Below, piece by piece: positions 1 to 8,131 of a stretch of 64,000 nucleotides of DNA. Location: the NCBI RefSeq assembly GCF_032823475.1, contig NZ_CP127913.1:1-64000 (forward strand), in the 5' to 3' direction. The first letter of the stretch is position 1; the number at the start of each line of letters is the position of its first letter. The position numbers and the translations under genes are program-made. This stretch comes from Acinetobacter sp. SAAs474 (GTDB taxonomy: Bacteria > Pseudomonadota > Gammaproteobacteria > Pseudomonadales > Moraxellaceae). The notes under the pieces were generated by a model. It was not told where the DNA came from and made no database searches. It saw only the letters and a list, made by a program, of their open reading frames with translations.

Positions 1-525
1 ACTGTGAGATTATATTGTTTACATCCAAAACCACCTAGCCCAACCGAAGCCAAAGATTCAACTTTACGTGATGCTGAATTACTCATTATTGGCGATCAGG
101 TAAAAGACCTGGATAGCAGTTGCATCGTGATGGGGGATCTTAATGATGTAGCATGGTCAAGGACAACACGTTTATTTCGAAGGATTAGTGGTTTATTAGA
201 TCCTCGTGTTGGACGTCACTATATCAATACCTTTCATGCAGATTATCCATTATTACGCTGGTCATTAGATCATGTATTTCATAGTACTGATTTCGCCTTA
301 GTGCAAATGCAACGTTTAGCTCATATAGGTTCAGATCATTTTCCAATTTATGTTGTTTTGCAAACAGATCAAATTTTTACTCAAATTCAGCAAGAATTAC
401 AACAAACGGATGTTGATGAAGCTGTTGCTCAGGAAGCCATTCAAGAGGGCATTGAAAAAGCTGAGAAAGAAGAAAAAATAGTAACAGATGAAATTACAAC
501 GGATTATAAAAAGGATATTAATTAA
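1..525 (+). CDS. Endonuclease/exonuclease/phosphatase family protein, 3' part
   Basis: C-terminal part of a metal-dependent hydrolase of the endonuclease/exonuclease/phosphatase fold. The reading frame is open from base 1, so the start lies outside the window. In the visible 174 residues the metal/catalytic motifs are GDLND (about 44-48), SLDH (87-90) and SDHFPIYV (110-117), in the order expected for the C-terminal half of the domain. A charged tail rich in Glu and Lys follows the domain. Substrate (phosphodiester, lipid or nucleic acid) cannot be told from this part. It is followed by an IS4-type remnant, so its original downstream neighbour may be lost. Confidence 0.75.
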   Translation, partial: TVRLYCLHPKPPSPTEAKDSTLRDAELLIIGDQVKDLDSSCIVMGDLNDVAWSRTTRLFRRISGLLDPRVGRHYINTFHADYPLLRWSLDHVFHSTDFALVQMQRLAHIGSDHFPIYVVLQTDQIFTQIQQELQQTDVDEAVAQEAIQEGIEKAEKEEKIVTDEITTDYKKDIN

Positions 526-556
526 CTTATTTTAACAGTTTTGTTGAATATTTTAT

Positions 557-831
557 CAGATTGAGCGTAAAACTCCGTCTTTTAAGGCATAGATATCGAC
601 ACAGTATCTGGCTCTTATTCCACATTCAGTGAACAATACAGTGAGTGCAAATCTCATGTGGACTCACTCGCAGAACACATCAAAACGATTGAACAGTATC
701 CGATTGAGAAAATAAAAGTTCATAGCATTGACCGTGAAGGCGATTCCATTGCCTACTTAAGGGACACAGCAGCCATGGTTTCAAATGGCTGATTCTGGCC
801 AAAGAAAGCCATCGAATTGAGCATCAAAGGT
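557..831 (+). pseudogene. IS4-family transposase remnant joined to an IS end
   Basis: Bases 563-603 closely match the left terminal sequence of the intact IS4-type element at 50.9 kb (GCGTAAAA-C-CC-TCTTT--AAGGCATAG pattern). From 607 the + strand encodes SGSYSTFSEQY, then HVDSLAEHI and SIDREGDSIAYLR, matching an internal part of the transposase at 50933-52177 (CYSTFSEHY, HLDSLMEQIEHI, IDHQGDSVAHLR). The frame stops near 788 and resumes in another frame (LILAKESHRIEHQ), so it is frameshifted and truncated. The end is joined to the interior in the opposite orientation to the intact copy, so this is a rearranged scar. Bases 832-1109 hold nothing I recognise beyond a short upstream region for the next gene. 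Confidence 0.8.
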
Positions 832-1109
832 TCATCATTTATTTACTTATCTGAATCAGTGATGAATATACTATTGCTTTTGATATAAAGAAATTGAGCA
901 TAATTTTTCAGGAATTTTCACGGTAAAGTAGTTTAGTAAATTCTGATTTGTTTTTTGCTTAGGCTAATTTCTATCAGCAAATGAATCAATAAAACTGTAA
1001 ATTATTGCAACTAGAGAACATATGATACAGCGAATCACATATGATTTAAACATGACGATCTATAACTAGAATTTTTTTAATTTAAATAAATGATTGGAGA
1101 TAAATCAGA

Positions 1110-1886
1110 ATGATACCGATGGATCTACTTGTATTAACAAATAAAACTGCATTGGTGACTGGTGGTGCTGCAGGTATTGGCAAAGCCAGTGCACTTATTC
1201 TTGCACAAGCAGGTGCCAATGTCATGATTGCCGATTTAAACTTAGAAAAAGCTAAACATACAGCAAACGAAATCCATCAACTTACAGGAGGAAATATCAC
1301 CTGTGTCGCCTGTAATATTTTACAGGATGATGAATTGGTTAATGCTGTGAATCAAACTATAACAACTTTTGGTCATATTCATATTTTGGTGAATAATGCT
1401 GGAGGTGGTGGTGGAGGGCGAGAATCACCAAGTCAAATTGATATAGATACCATTGAACGTGATTTTCAACTTAATGTCTTTGCGGCATGGAGATTATGTC
1501 AGTTGGTTGCACCGCATATGGATCAGGCTGGTTATGGTTCAATTATCAATATTAGTTCAATGAGTTCGATTAATAAAAGTCCTGCGATGAGTGGATATGC
1601 ATCATCAAAAGCCGCCCTTAATCATATGGTTGCAAATTTAGCCCATGATTTTGGGCCGCATATACGTATTAATGCTGTAGGACCAGGAGCAATTCGTACC
1701 GCTGCCTTAGAAAGTGTGATAACTGCTGAAATTGAAAAAACGATGCTTTCGCATACACCATTACAACGATTAGGAGAGCCAGAGGATATTGCAAGAGCAG
1801 TATTATTCTTTGCTTCACCAATGTCATCATGGATTTCTGGACAAACATTATTCGTCAATGGTGGCGGTGTTCAAACCTTAGATTGA
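1110..1886 (+). CDS. SDR family oxidoreductase
   Basis: NAD(P)-dependent short-chain dehydrogenase/reductase of the classical type, 258 residues, cytoplasmic. Cofactor motif TGGAAGIG lies at 17-24, an acidic AD pair at 41-42 after beta-2 (favouring NAD), NNAG at 95-98, the catalytic serine in the INISS segment near 150, and YASSK at 163-167. The C-terminal PEDIARAVLFFASP and SGQTLFVNGGG segments are typical. A GGAG ribosome site sits 12 bases before the ATG. Substrate is unknown; this subgroup includes hydroxysteroid and 3-oxoacyl reductases. A nearby aldehyde dehydrogenase gene suggests an alcohol/aldehyde oxidation role, which is inference. Confidence 0.9.
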   Translation: MIPMDLLVLTNKTALVTGGAAGIGKASALILAQAGANVMIADLNLEKAKHTANEIHQLTGGNITCVACNILQDDELVNAVNQTITTFGHIHILVNNAGGGGGGRESPSQIDIDTIERDFQLNVFAAWRLCQLVAPHMDQAGYGSIINISSMSSINKSPAMSGYASSKAALNHMVANLAHDFGPHIRINAVGPGAIRTAALESVITAEIEKTMLSHTPLQRLGEPEDIARAVLFFASPMSSWISGQTLFVNGGGVQTLD

Positions 1887-1898
1887 CTTGACATACTC

Positions 1899-1927
1899 CC
1901 TCCACTTTTGACTAGCTTAAGTGGAGG
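1899..1927. repeat. IS200/IS605 end hairpin
   Basis: Nine-base arms CCTCCACTT and AAGTGGAGG with an 11-base loop, directly at the 3' end of the tnpB remnant. Imperfect subterminal hairpins of this kind are the ends recognised by Y1 transposases of the IS200/IS605 group. It could also end transcription of the SDR gene. Confidence 0.65.
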
Positions 1928-2477
1928 ATTCTAAAAGCAACAGCGCTGAGGTGACTTCCTTACGGATTTCACTTACTTTCTGCTTCACAGATCGACCTTT
2001 AGCACATCTTCCCTCGACAGACAAAACGCTATGTCCTACCGCCAAAATGTTGCGAGAAGCATTAACGTCTGCATTCTCGCTAAAACTATAAAAGATTGCT
2101 CACCAGCTGATTTTTTTTAATCGTGGCATGAGTGGTCTAAGCTGAATTTCAGCACCATCAGCCAATTTAAACAATTTTGCTTTACGTGGTTTTCGTTTGT
2201 TTTCTTTTAAACGAGCATGATCTTTCGGATGGTAGAATTTAGCCCATACTTGAGCAAGGTCACGGATTTTTTGCTGTAAACATGCTGAATAAGTATTGCC
2301 TAGAAAAGAAAATTCAGGCGTTTTTTTAAGAGGTTTTAAATTTTTCTCAATGCTTTCGTAGCGTATATATTCATCTTTAGCAAACATTTTAAATGATTTA
2401 GCAAGCATTTGATTCCACACAAAACGAGCAGAACCCATTGCTTGATTAAGCAATATTTGCTGTTCTTGATGAGGCAA
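1918..2477 (-). pseudogene. TnpB (IS200/IS605) internal-deletion remnant
   Basis: The N-terminal helix-turn-helix part of a TnpB nuclease is encoded from about 2490 down to 2100 (PHQEQQILLNQAMGSARFVW, then NTYSACLQQKIRDLAQVWAKF). Downstream, 2100-1918, the same strand encodes the extreme C-terminus (SENADVNASRNILAVG, then EVTSALLLLESST). The whole RuvC core and zinc finger between these parts is missing, so the gene is dead. The reading frame runs open upstream of 2477 (HYKFRFLP) without a clear ATG, so the 5' end is also damaged. No tnpA is present. Bases 2500-2768 contain no gene. Confidence 0.85.
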
Positions 2478-2768
2478 AAACCTAAATTTATAGTGTTGTA
2501 AAATATTAATTAAATTAATGTTTATAAAAGAATTATTGTATATGATTTATAGCAAAATCAGGCAATAAAATAAAGAAAATATGAGCTTTTTATGGCTACT
2601 GCCACTCGCTGATATTCCTCACCTGACTTATGATGCATGAAATGACTTCGCGATAATTTTAAATGCTTTAAAAAATAAAAAACATACAGAAAATCATACT
2701 TTAGGATGAGTTGGTCATCTGGATTCCTCGCTAAAATGCGATCAAGTAGGTCGATGGATAAAATTTAT

Positions 2769-4175
2769 ATGAATACCAATTTAATCATTAATGGCACAAT
2801 GCCCACAGGAACAGCCGAAATATTTACCATTATCAATCCGGCAACAGAACAAATATTAGCCAATGTTTCAAGTGCATCTATCACGCAAGTGAATTTTGCC
2901 GTACAAAGTGCAAATGAGGCTTTTAAAACATGGAAAAATACATCAGACCATCAAATTAATCTTGCTTTTATCGATATTGCTGCAGATATTCGTAAAGAGA
3001 AAGAGGATCTTGCACAACTTATTACCCTTGAACAAGGTAAAACTTTGGCCATGGCACAATTTGAAGTTGAGGCCAGTGCCAACTGGATTGAATATTTAAC
3101 CACACTAGAAATTCCAGTAGAAACCATACATGATCCTAGCGGAAAAGTGATTCAAGTCTACAATCGTCCACTTGGCGTAGTTGCCTCAATCACGCCATGG
3201 AATTGGCCCTTTATGATTGCGGTATGGCATTTATTTCCAGCGTTAAAAGCTAAAAATTGTGTGGTGAATAAACCCTCAGAATATACACCTTTAAGTACCA
3301 TTAAACTGGTTGAAATCATCAATCGTCATTTACCCAAAGGTGTTTGTAATCTGATCTTAGGTAAAGGCGATATTGGTCAGGCACTCAGTGAACATCCTCA
3401 AATTGCTAAAGTAACGTTTACTGGCTCAACACGAACAGGACAAAACATTCTTGCACATTCTGTCAAGACCTTAAAAAGTGTTGTGCTTGAGTTAGGAGGA
3501 AATGATGTTGGTATTGTACTTGATGATGTTGATATTGAGACAACGGCAGAAAAAATCTTTGCATCCGCTTTTTTAAATGTAGGCCAAACCTGTGCTGCTC
3601 TTAAACGCCTTTATATACATGAAAATATTTATGATGCATTGACAGCCCAGTTGGTTAAAATTGCAGAGCGACAACATATAGGCAATGGTTTAAATCCACA
3701 AGTCAGTTTTGGTCCTGTACAAAATGCCGCACAATATCACAAAGTGAAAGCTTTAATTGCCGATGCCGTTGCACATGGTGGTATAATTATCAATAAAATA
3801 CCTACCTTACCAGAACAAGGATATTTTATTGCACCAACACTCATGACAGCGGTAAAAGAAGGTATTGCATTGGTCGATGAAGAACAATTTGGTCCCGTAT
3901 TACCTATTTTAAAATTTAATGATATCAATGATGTTATTCAACGCACCAACCATAGTAATTTTGGTTTAGGGGGCTCAATATGGACACAAGATCTGGAACA
4001 AGCAGCTTGGATCGCCAGTCAAATGGAAACGGGGACTGTCTGGATTAATAGCCATTCTGACTTATCTCCAGCAGCACCTTTTGGTGGATGGAAATTATCT
4101 GGTCTTGGCTATTCATTTGGTTTAGATGGTTTATTACTGTTTACGCATAAACAAGCTGTTCATATTAGTTCCTAA
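2769..4175 (+). CDS. Aldehyde dehydrogenase family protein
   Basis: NAD(P)-dependent oxidation of an aldehyde to the carboxylic acid. I chose the ATG at 2769 (MNTNLIINGT, about 468 residues) because the upstream in-frame ATGs at 2706, 2736 and 2754 add sequence unlike the family. Motifs in this numbering: PWNWPF (143-148), NKPSEYTP (167-174), FTGSTRTGQ (217-225), general-base Glu in LELGGND (about 241) and the nucleophile Cys in GQTCAALKR (about 275). The C-terminal PAAPFGGWKLSGLG is typical. Substrate is not determinable. It sits between two IS200/IS605 remnants, so its operon context is lost. Confidence 0.9.
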   Translation: MNTNLIINGTMPTGTAEIFTIINPATEQILANVSSASITQVNFAVQSANEAFKTWKNTSDHQINLAFIDIAADIRKEKEDLAQLITLEQGKTLAMAQFEVEASANWIEYLTTLEIPVETIHDPSGKVIQVYNRPLGVVASITPWNWPFMIAVWHLFPALKAKNCVVNKPSEYTPLSTIKLVEIINRHLPKGVCNLILGKGDIGQALSEHPQIAKVTFTGSTRTGQNILAHSVKTLKSVVLELGGNDVGIVLDDVDIETTAEKIFASAFLNVGQTCAALKRLYIHENIYDALTAQLVKIAERQHIGNGLNPQVSFGPVQNAAQYHKVKALIADAVAHGGIIINKIPTLPEQGYFIAPTLMTAVKEGIALVDEEQFGPVLPILKFNDINDVIQRTNHSNFGLGGSIWTQDLEQAAWIASQMETGTVWINSHSDLSPAAPFGGWKLSGLGYSFGLDGLLLFTHKQAVHISS

Positions 4176-4203
4176 AACATGCTGAAACTGTCAATCTATC
4201 AGT

Positions 4204-4286
4204 GGCAATGTTTGTACAACATTCTATACGATCGGGATATGAATACTGCGATTAATACCCTAAAATATGCAGATAAACATTATTGA
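4204..4286 (+). pseudogene. TnpB C-terminal scrap
   Basis: Open frame ending in TGA encodes DRDMNTAINTLKYADKHY, the RuvC-III catalytic Asp region that ends TnpB proteins (family pattern DRDxNAAxNI). Only about 27 codons remain. It lies on the opposite strand to the neighbouring tnpB remnant, so a different IS copy contributed it. Confidence 0.65.
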
Positions 4287-4291
4287 CTTAC

Positions 4292-4325
4292 TCCCACCAC
4301 TAAACGGCAAGCCGTTCTAGTGGGG
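4292..4325. repeat. IS200/IS605 end hairpin (copy 1)
   Basis: CCACTAAACGGC and GCCGTTCTAGTGG form an almost perfect stem. The same hairpin with one changed base occurs at 39118-39150 next to the same tnpB 3' sequence, showing that both sites carried the same element. Confidence 0.75.
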
Positions 4326-4600
4326 AAATCTTGGTGACCTGTACATCTTTAGAATCTGTACCTTTCGATATTGCACTTGCACCGACAAGTATCGCTAGGA
4401 GCTCTTTATACTGTACTGTGTCACAAGTACATCGGCTAATGCAACGTTGTGAATATTCACGGATGCGTGTGTGGAGCATTAATGATGTTAATCTAGTCGT
4501 TGGTTGCTGATGCTTTTTGTATTGCGGCAACGGCTCTTTTTTACCGCTAGTCATGGTTTGATGCTTTTTGCTTACGTGCAAATATTTTCTATTGAATGAC
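4326..4600 (-). pseudogene. TnpB (IS200/IS605) 3' remnant, degenerate
   Basis: Bases 4326-4460 are closely similar to 39151-39290, the 3' end of another tnpB remnant (both encode VNI-N-ALADVL in the minus strand). Further upstream the minus strand reads RKQKASNH, resembling the ARKQKASKNR segment of TnpB, but the frames are broken by stops and shifts. A 93-codon open frame across this stretch (4300-4581) is an accident of these shifts and is not reported as a gene. Bases 4600-4690 are unassigned. Confidence 0.65.
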
Positions 4601-4687
4601 TTATCGGTGTTGAGATGGTATCAAATAGCTTGGATTGTCTATTGAAAATAAAAAGAGACTTGACTCATTGTCAGATGCACTATCCAT

Positions 4688-4731
4688 CTCCACCTAACTA
4701 GAAAAATTTTTTCTCGAAATTATAGGTGGAG
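4688..4731. repeat. Hairpin, probable IS200/IS605 end or terminator
   Basis: Arms CTCCACCTA and TAGGTGGAG enclose 26 bases that contain an AAATTTTTT run. It resembles the CTCCACC/GGTGGAG end hairpins of the IS200/IS605 copies elsewhere in the window, and lies just past the 3' end of the MFS gene, where it may also end transcription. Confidence 0.5.
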
Positions 4732-4759
4732 AAGTTCGCCCATTTAGTTAAAAAATAGC

Positions 4760-5947
4760 TTAACAATCAGAAAGATGACGTGTTAAAAACAAACTCATTA
4801 CACATAAACAGGCACTAATGCCAATAATGATATTCATTGCATTAGGACCATAGATTGGAAATAGTATACTGACCCAAAAACTCATGAGCGCGCCTATCGC
4901 AAACTGAATAGATACCGATAAACCTGAAGCAGTACCCGCCTGCTGTGGTAAAATTTTTAATAAATTTGCCATAGCATTGGCACCAATCGCGCCGGTTACA
5001 CCAACAAATATCGCCAAGCCTATCATTAACCAAATAACAGTATGTAAATTAAAATAGATAATCCCGATTAAATACAGTCCAGACAAACCAGAAATACTGG
5101 CCATAATCTTTAATAGCTTAAATGCAGATGTATATTTTAGTGCATAACTATTACATAGTGTAAAGATGATAATAGCGCATAGATTAAATCCAAAAAGATA
5201 AGCATATTGAGTGGGTGTAAAATGATAATATTCAATAAAAACAAAGGATGATGCCGTGATATAGGCAAACATTCCACCAAAAGAAAATGCATTGGATAGC
5301 ATCAATCCCCAAACTGTACGATTGGCAACAACGATACGATAGTTTTCAATTATACCTGTAGATACATGATGGCACTGTGGTGAATCAATGGCGATTTTGC
5401 TCCAAATCAGACAGATCAATGCATAACAAAATAAAAAGATGAAAATACCATTCCAGTGCCAATACTCCGTGATCCATGCGCCCAGAATTGGTGCAACTAA
5501 GGTGGCACTGATAGTCATAATATGCATAAATGACAGAATATGTGGAATTTCAGCATTATTAAATAAATCACGGACTAATGCACGTGACAGCACAGAAGCA
5601 CTTGCACCTCCAATCGCTTGTAATAACCGAAAAAGTTGTAAATGTTCTATATGGCTGGAGACAATACAACCAAAGGTTGCGATGAGATAAATTATGATCC
5701 CAATCAGTAATAATCTTTTTCTACCCAAATAATCAGACAATGGGCCATATAACAACATTCCCAAACTGAAACCAATTAAAAATAAAGTAATTGTTTGCTG
5801 TACTTCACTGATTGAAGTCTCCATATCTTGAGCAATAAAAGGTAAACTGGGTAAATACATATCAATCGACAATGGTCCAAATGCCACTAAAGCACTTAGT
5901 AAGACAATCATCGATTTAGAGCCCGTATTTTTTGATTTGATCAACAT
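4760..5947 (-). CDS. Bcr/CflA-type MFS drug efflux transporter
   Basis: Inner-membrane proton-driven exporter, 395 residues, 12 predicted membrane segments. The N-terminal FGPLSIDMYLPSLPFIAQDM segment and the loop LYGPLSDYLGRKRLL (motif A) are typical of the Bcr/CflA branch, which exports drugs such as bicyclomycin and chloramphenicol; the substrate here is unknown. Its ATG overlaps the stop of the upstream AraC gene by one base (TAATG), so the two are translationally coupled and the regulator probably controls this transporter. Confidence 0.88.
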   Translation of the reverse strand: MLIKSKNTGSKSMIVLLSALVAFGPLSIDMYLPSLPFIAQDMETSISEVQQTITLFLIGFSLGMLLYGPLSDYLGRKRLLLIGIIIYLIATFGCIVSSHIEHLQLFRLLQAIGGASASVLSRALVRDLFNNAEIPHILSFMHIMTISATLVAPILGAWITEYWHWNGIFIFLFCYALICLIWSKIAIDSPQCHHVSTGIIENYRIVVANRTVWGLMLSNAFSFGGMFAYITASSFVFIEYYHFTPTQYAYLFGFNLCAIIIFTLCNSYALKYTSAFKLLKIMASISGLSGLYLIGIIYFNLHTVIWLMIGLAIFVGVTGAIGANAMANLLKILPQQAGTASGLSVSIQFAIGALMSFWVSILFPIYGPNAMNIIIGISACLCVMSLFLTRHLSDC

Positions 5948-6843
5948 TATATTTTAGCCATATTCAATTGTAAGCTACGATAATCTGAAGGTCTGATTCC
6001 CGCATGGCGGGTAAAAAAACGACTAAAATATGCTGGATCTTTAAAGCCAAGTTGATAACACACACTATTAATAGTTGCATCTGAAAAAATAAGCAATCGC
6101 TTTGCTTCTTGCATCTGTCGATCAAAAATCAATTTTTTTGATGAAATATCAGCGACACGACGACAAATATCATTTAGACGTGTTTCTGTCATATTGAGTG
6201 ATCTTGCATATTCTGCTAAAGGCCAATGTTCTAAAAAGTGATTTTCAATCAATCCATTAAATGCTCTAAAAACAGCTAAATCACCACTACAACTTTGAAT
6301 ACGAGGTGTAGTAACATCGGCTAAACGGATAATTTGAATAAAAATTAAGGAAACTAAACTTCTTAAAGCAATTTGTCGATTGGTCTTATTGGTCTGAAAT
6401 TCTTTTTGTAGATCATCAAAATAATATTCAAGCTGCTTCATATCCTCTGTATTACTATTTTTAAGGCTATCCATCGATACACATAAAGGCACGATATTTT
6501 GTACTTTTAAATCAACTTGCAGTAATGGCCAAATTAAATTCTGTTGTACCGTTAACACATGACCGTCACACATTGGATCGGTAATAAAAGAATGAGCTAC
6601 AGAGGGTGGTGTTAGAAAACATACAGGTGCTTGACATACATATTTAATATCATCTAAAAAAATTCGAATGGAGCCTTTGGTAAAAAAATGAATTTGAAAA
6701 AATCCATCATGACGATGTGCAGGCATATTCACACCAAAAAAATCTGCGAGTTTACCTTGTGCATCATAATGAATCTCTGAGTTCATATAACGCTGGTCAT
6801 AAACTTCACCTAATTTAATATTCGGAATATACATGTGTTTCAT
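5947..6843 (-). CDS. AraC family regulator with N-terminal cupin domain
   Basis: Transcription activator of 298 residues. The N-terminal half is cupin-like and ligand-sensing (MPAHRHDGFFQIHFFTKG). The C-terminal half has two AraC helix-turn-helix motifs (LAEYARSLNMTETRLNDICR and INSVCYQLGFKDPAYFSRFF). The layout resembles HpaA/PobR regulators of aromatic-acid catabolism, but no such catabolic genes follow; only the coupled MFS gene does. The likely role is therefore ligand-dependent control of that exporter or importer, which is inference. The start at 6843 (MKHMYIPNIKLG) has an AGAAGG-like ribosome site just upstream. Confidence 0.88.
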   Translation of the reverse strand: MKHMYIPNIKLGEVYDQRYMNSEIHYDAQGKLADFFGVNMPAHRHDGFFQIHFFTKGSIRIFLDDIKYVCQAPVCFLTPPSVAHSFITDPMCDGHVLTVQQNLIWPLLQVDLKVQNIVPLCVSMDSLKNSNTEDMKQLEYYFDDLQKEFQTNKTNRQIALRSLVSLIFIQIIRLADVTTPRIQSCSGDLAVFRAFNGLIENHFLEHWPLAEYARSLNMTETRLNDICRRVADISSKKLIFDRQMQEAKRLLIFSDATINSVCYQLGFKDPAYFSRFFTRHAGIRPSDYRSLQLNMAKI

Positions 6844-7147
6844 ACCTTCTAATCCATGAAAAGTATAGTTTTTAATTGCATTGTAAAACAGGATAATAAC
6901 TACAGTGCATTCAATATAAAGTTAATATATTAATTAATTATAATAAAGTCTAGTCTTTCTAAATATACAAGGGCAATATAAAAGTAATAAAATAAACTAA
7001 AGATCCTGATTTATAACATATAATTTTTTATCAGAAATCGTTGAAATAATGCTTCTATAGCATAACAATAGCATCTATATCCATTATCTTGATACGATAT
7101 AGCCATATTAATTTCCATCTATTTGTAAATTAAATCCTCAGCGGATA
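6844..7147. other. AT-rich intergenic region upstream of araC-type gene
   Basis: About 300 bases with no ORF or RNA gene that I can support. It should hold the promoter of the leftward AraC-MFS pair and the 3' untranslated end of the pilus operon. No clear terminator stem with a T-run was found at the pilus end. Confidence 0.4.
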
Positions 7148-8131
7148 TTAATACGTTAAGGTAATGGTTATCGTATCTGAATATTTACCAATACTTTGGA
7201 TTGACTGAGCGGGGACCACGGCATAAACAGGAATACGCTGTTCAGTCACTGAATAGGTGGTATTTGCTTGCCATATTGTTGAATAATTTGGTTTTTGATA
7301 TAAATTATACTTTAAATAATGGCCCAATATATTGCGCATACGTCTTTGTGAGCCAAGGGCATTGTTGCCAGCATCCAAACTCACTTTAAGGTTAGTTCCT
7401 GCTGGACAAGCCAGTTGAATCATTCCCATTCCAGATAAATTACTGTTTAAACGTTCTACCGAACCAAAATCAATGTCTGATGCAGTTAAAATTAAACAAC
7501 TATTTTCATAATTTGTAGTGACAACCAGATTATTTGTAGCAATATCTTGTTCATTGCTAAGTGCTTCTAAATCAGAGGGAGCATCCAAGCCGTAACGATA
7601 AGCATAGTATAATTTCATGTTTACAGAATTGGTTTTATAATAACCTGCGGCTGGATTCTGATTGGCCAGAACTTGCCCGTATAATTTAATCAGGCTTGTC
7701 GGATTTCCTGTATTTGGAGCCACTTTAAACGTTTGACAGACTGCGCTACTTTTCGTATTACTATTTGAAATTTTATTGCTACGCGCAGCATCATAGTATA
7801 ACTGATAATTTAACAAGGGAGCAGGATAATGATCATAATTAATCATTTGACGTGGGTCCTGCCCTTCGGGACTAATGCTATCAATGACCAAGCAAAATTT
7901 ATAACTAACCGTTTGATTCCAATTAGAATTACAATTGACACTAATATCGGTGGATGCAATGCTGGAGCCCTGTATATTGGCTCGACCTAAATTTAAATTT
8001 CCACCACTAATCCAACAGCTCTCTGCATAGGCAGGTGTATAGCAAGCAATAAAGGAAAAAAACAATAAAGTCCTATAATTCATTATCTTAATCGCTAGAT
8101 TATATTGATCAAAGTAGCATGCTATTGACAT
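7148..8131 (-). CDS. csuE: Csu-type pilus tip protein (two spore coat U domains)
   Basis: Tip subunit/adhesin of an archaic chaperone-usher pilus, 327 residues. After an N-terminal signal segment (RTLLFFSFIACYTPAYA) there are two spore-coat-U domains, the first starting at ESCWISGGNLNLG and the second at SCLILTASDIDFGSV. The C-terminal YSDTITITLTY is the donor-strand-type final strand. The start at 8131 has an AGGAA site 7 bases upstream and overlaps the usher stop by 10 bases; an internal ATG at 8083 would give a cleaner signal peptide but a poorer ribosome site. The operon order and two-domain form match CsuE of Acinetobacter, which mediates attachment to abiotic surfaces. Confidence 0.85.
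   Translation of the reverse strand: MSIACYFDQYNLAIKIMNYRTLLFFSFIACYTPAYAESCWISGGNLNLGRANIQGSSIASTDISVNCNSNWNQTVSYKFCLVIDSISPEGQDPRQMINYDHYPAPLLNYQLYYDAARSNKISNSNTKSSAVCQTFKVAPNTGNPTSLIKLYGQVLANQNPAAGYYKTNSVNMKLYYAYRYGLDAPSDLEALSNEQDIATNNLVVTTNYENSCLILTASDIDFGSVERLNSNLSGMGMIQLACPAGTNLKVSLDAGNNALGSQRRMRNILGHYLKYNLYQKPNYSTIWQANTTYSVTEQRIPVYAVVPAQSIQSIGKYSDTITITLTY

Noticed and set aside
4300..4581. 93-codon open frame on the minus strand
   Set aside because: It runs across a degenerate tnpB remnant and IS end; the matching tnpB residues are in other frames.
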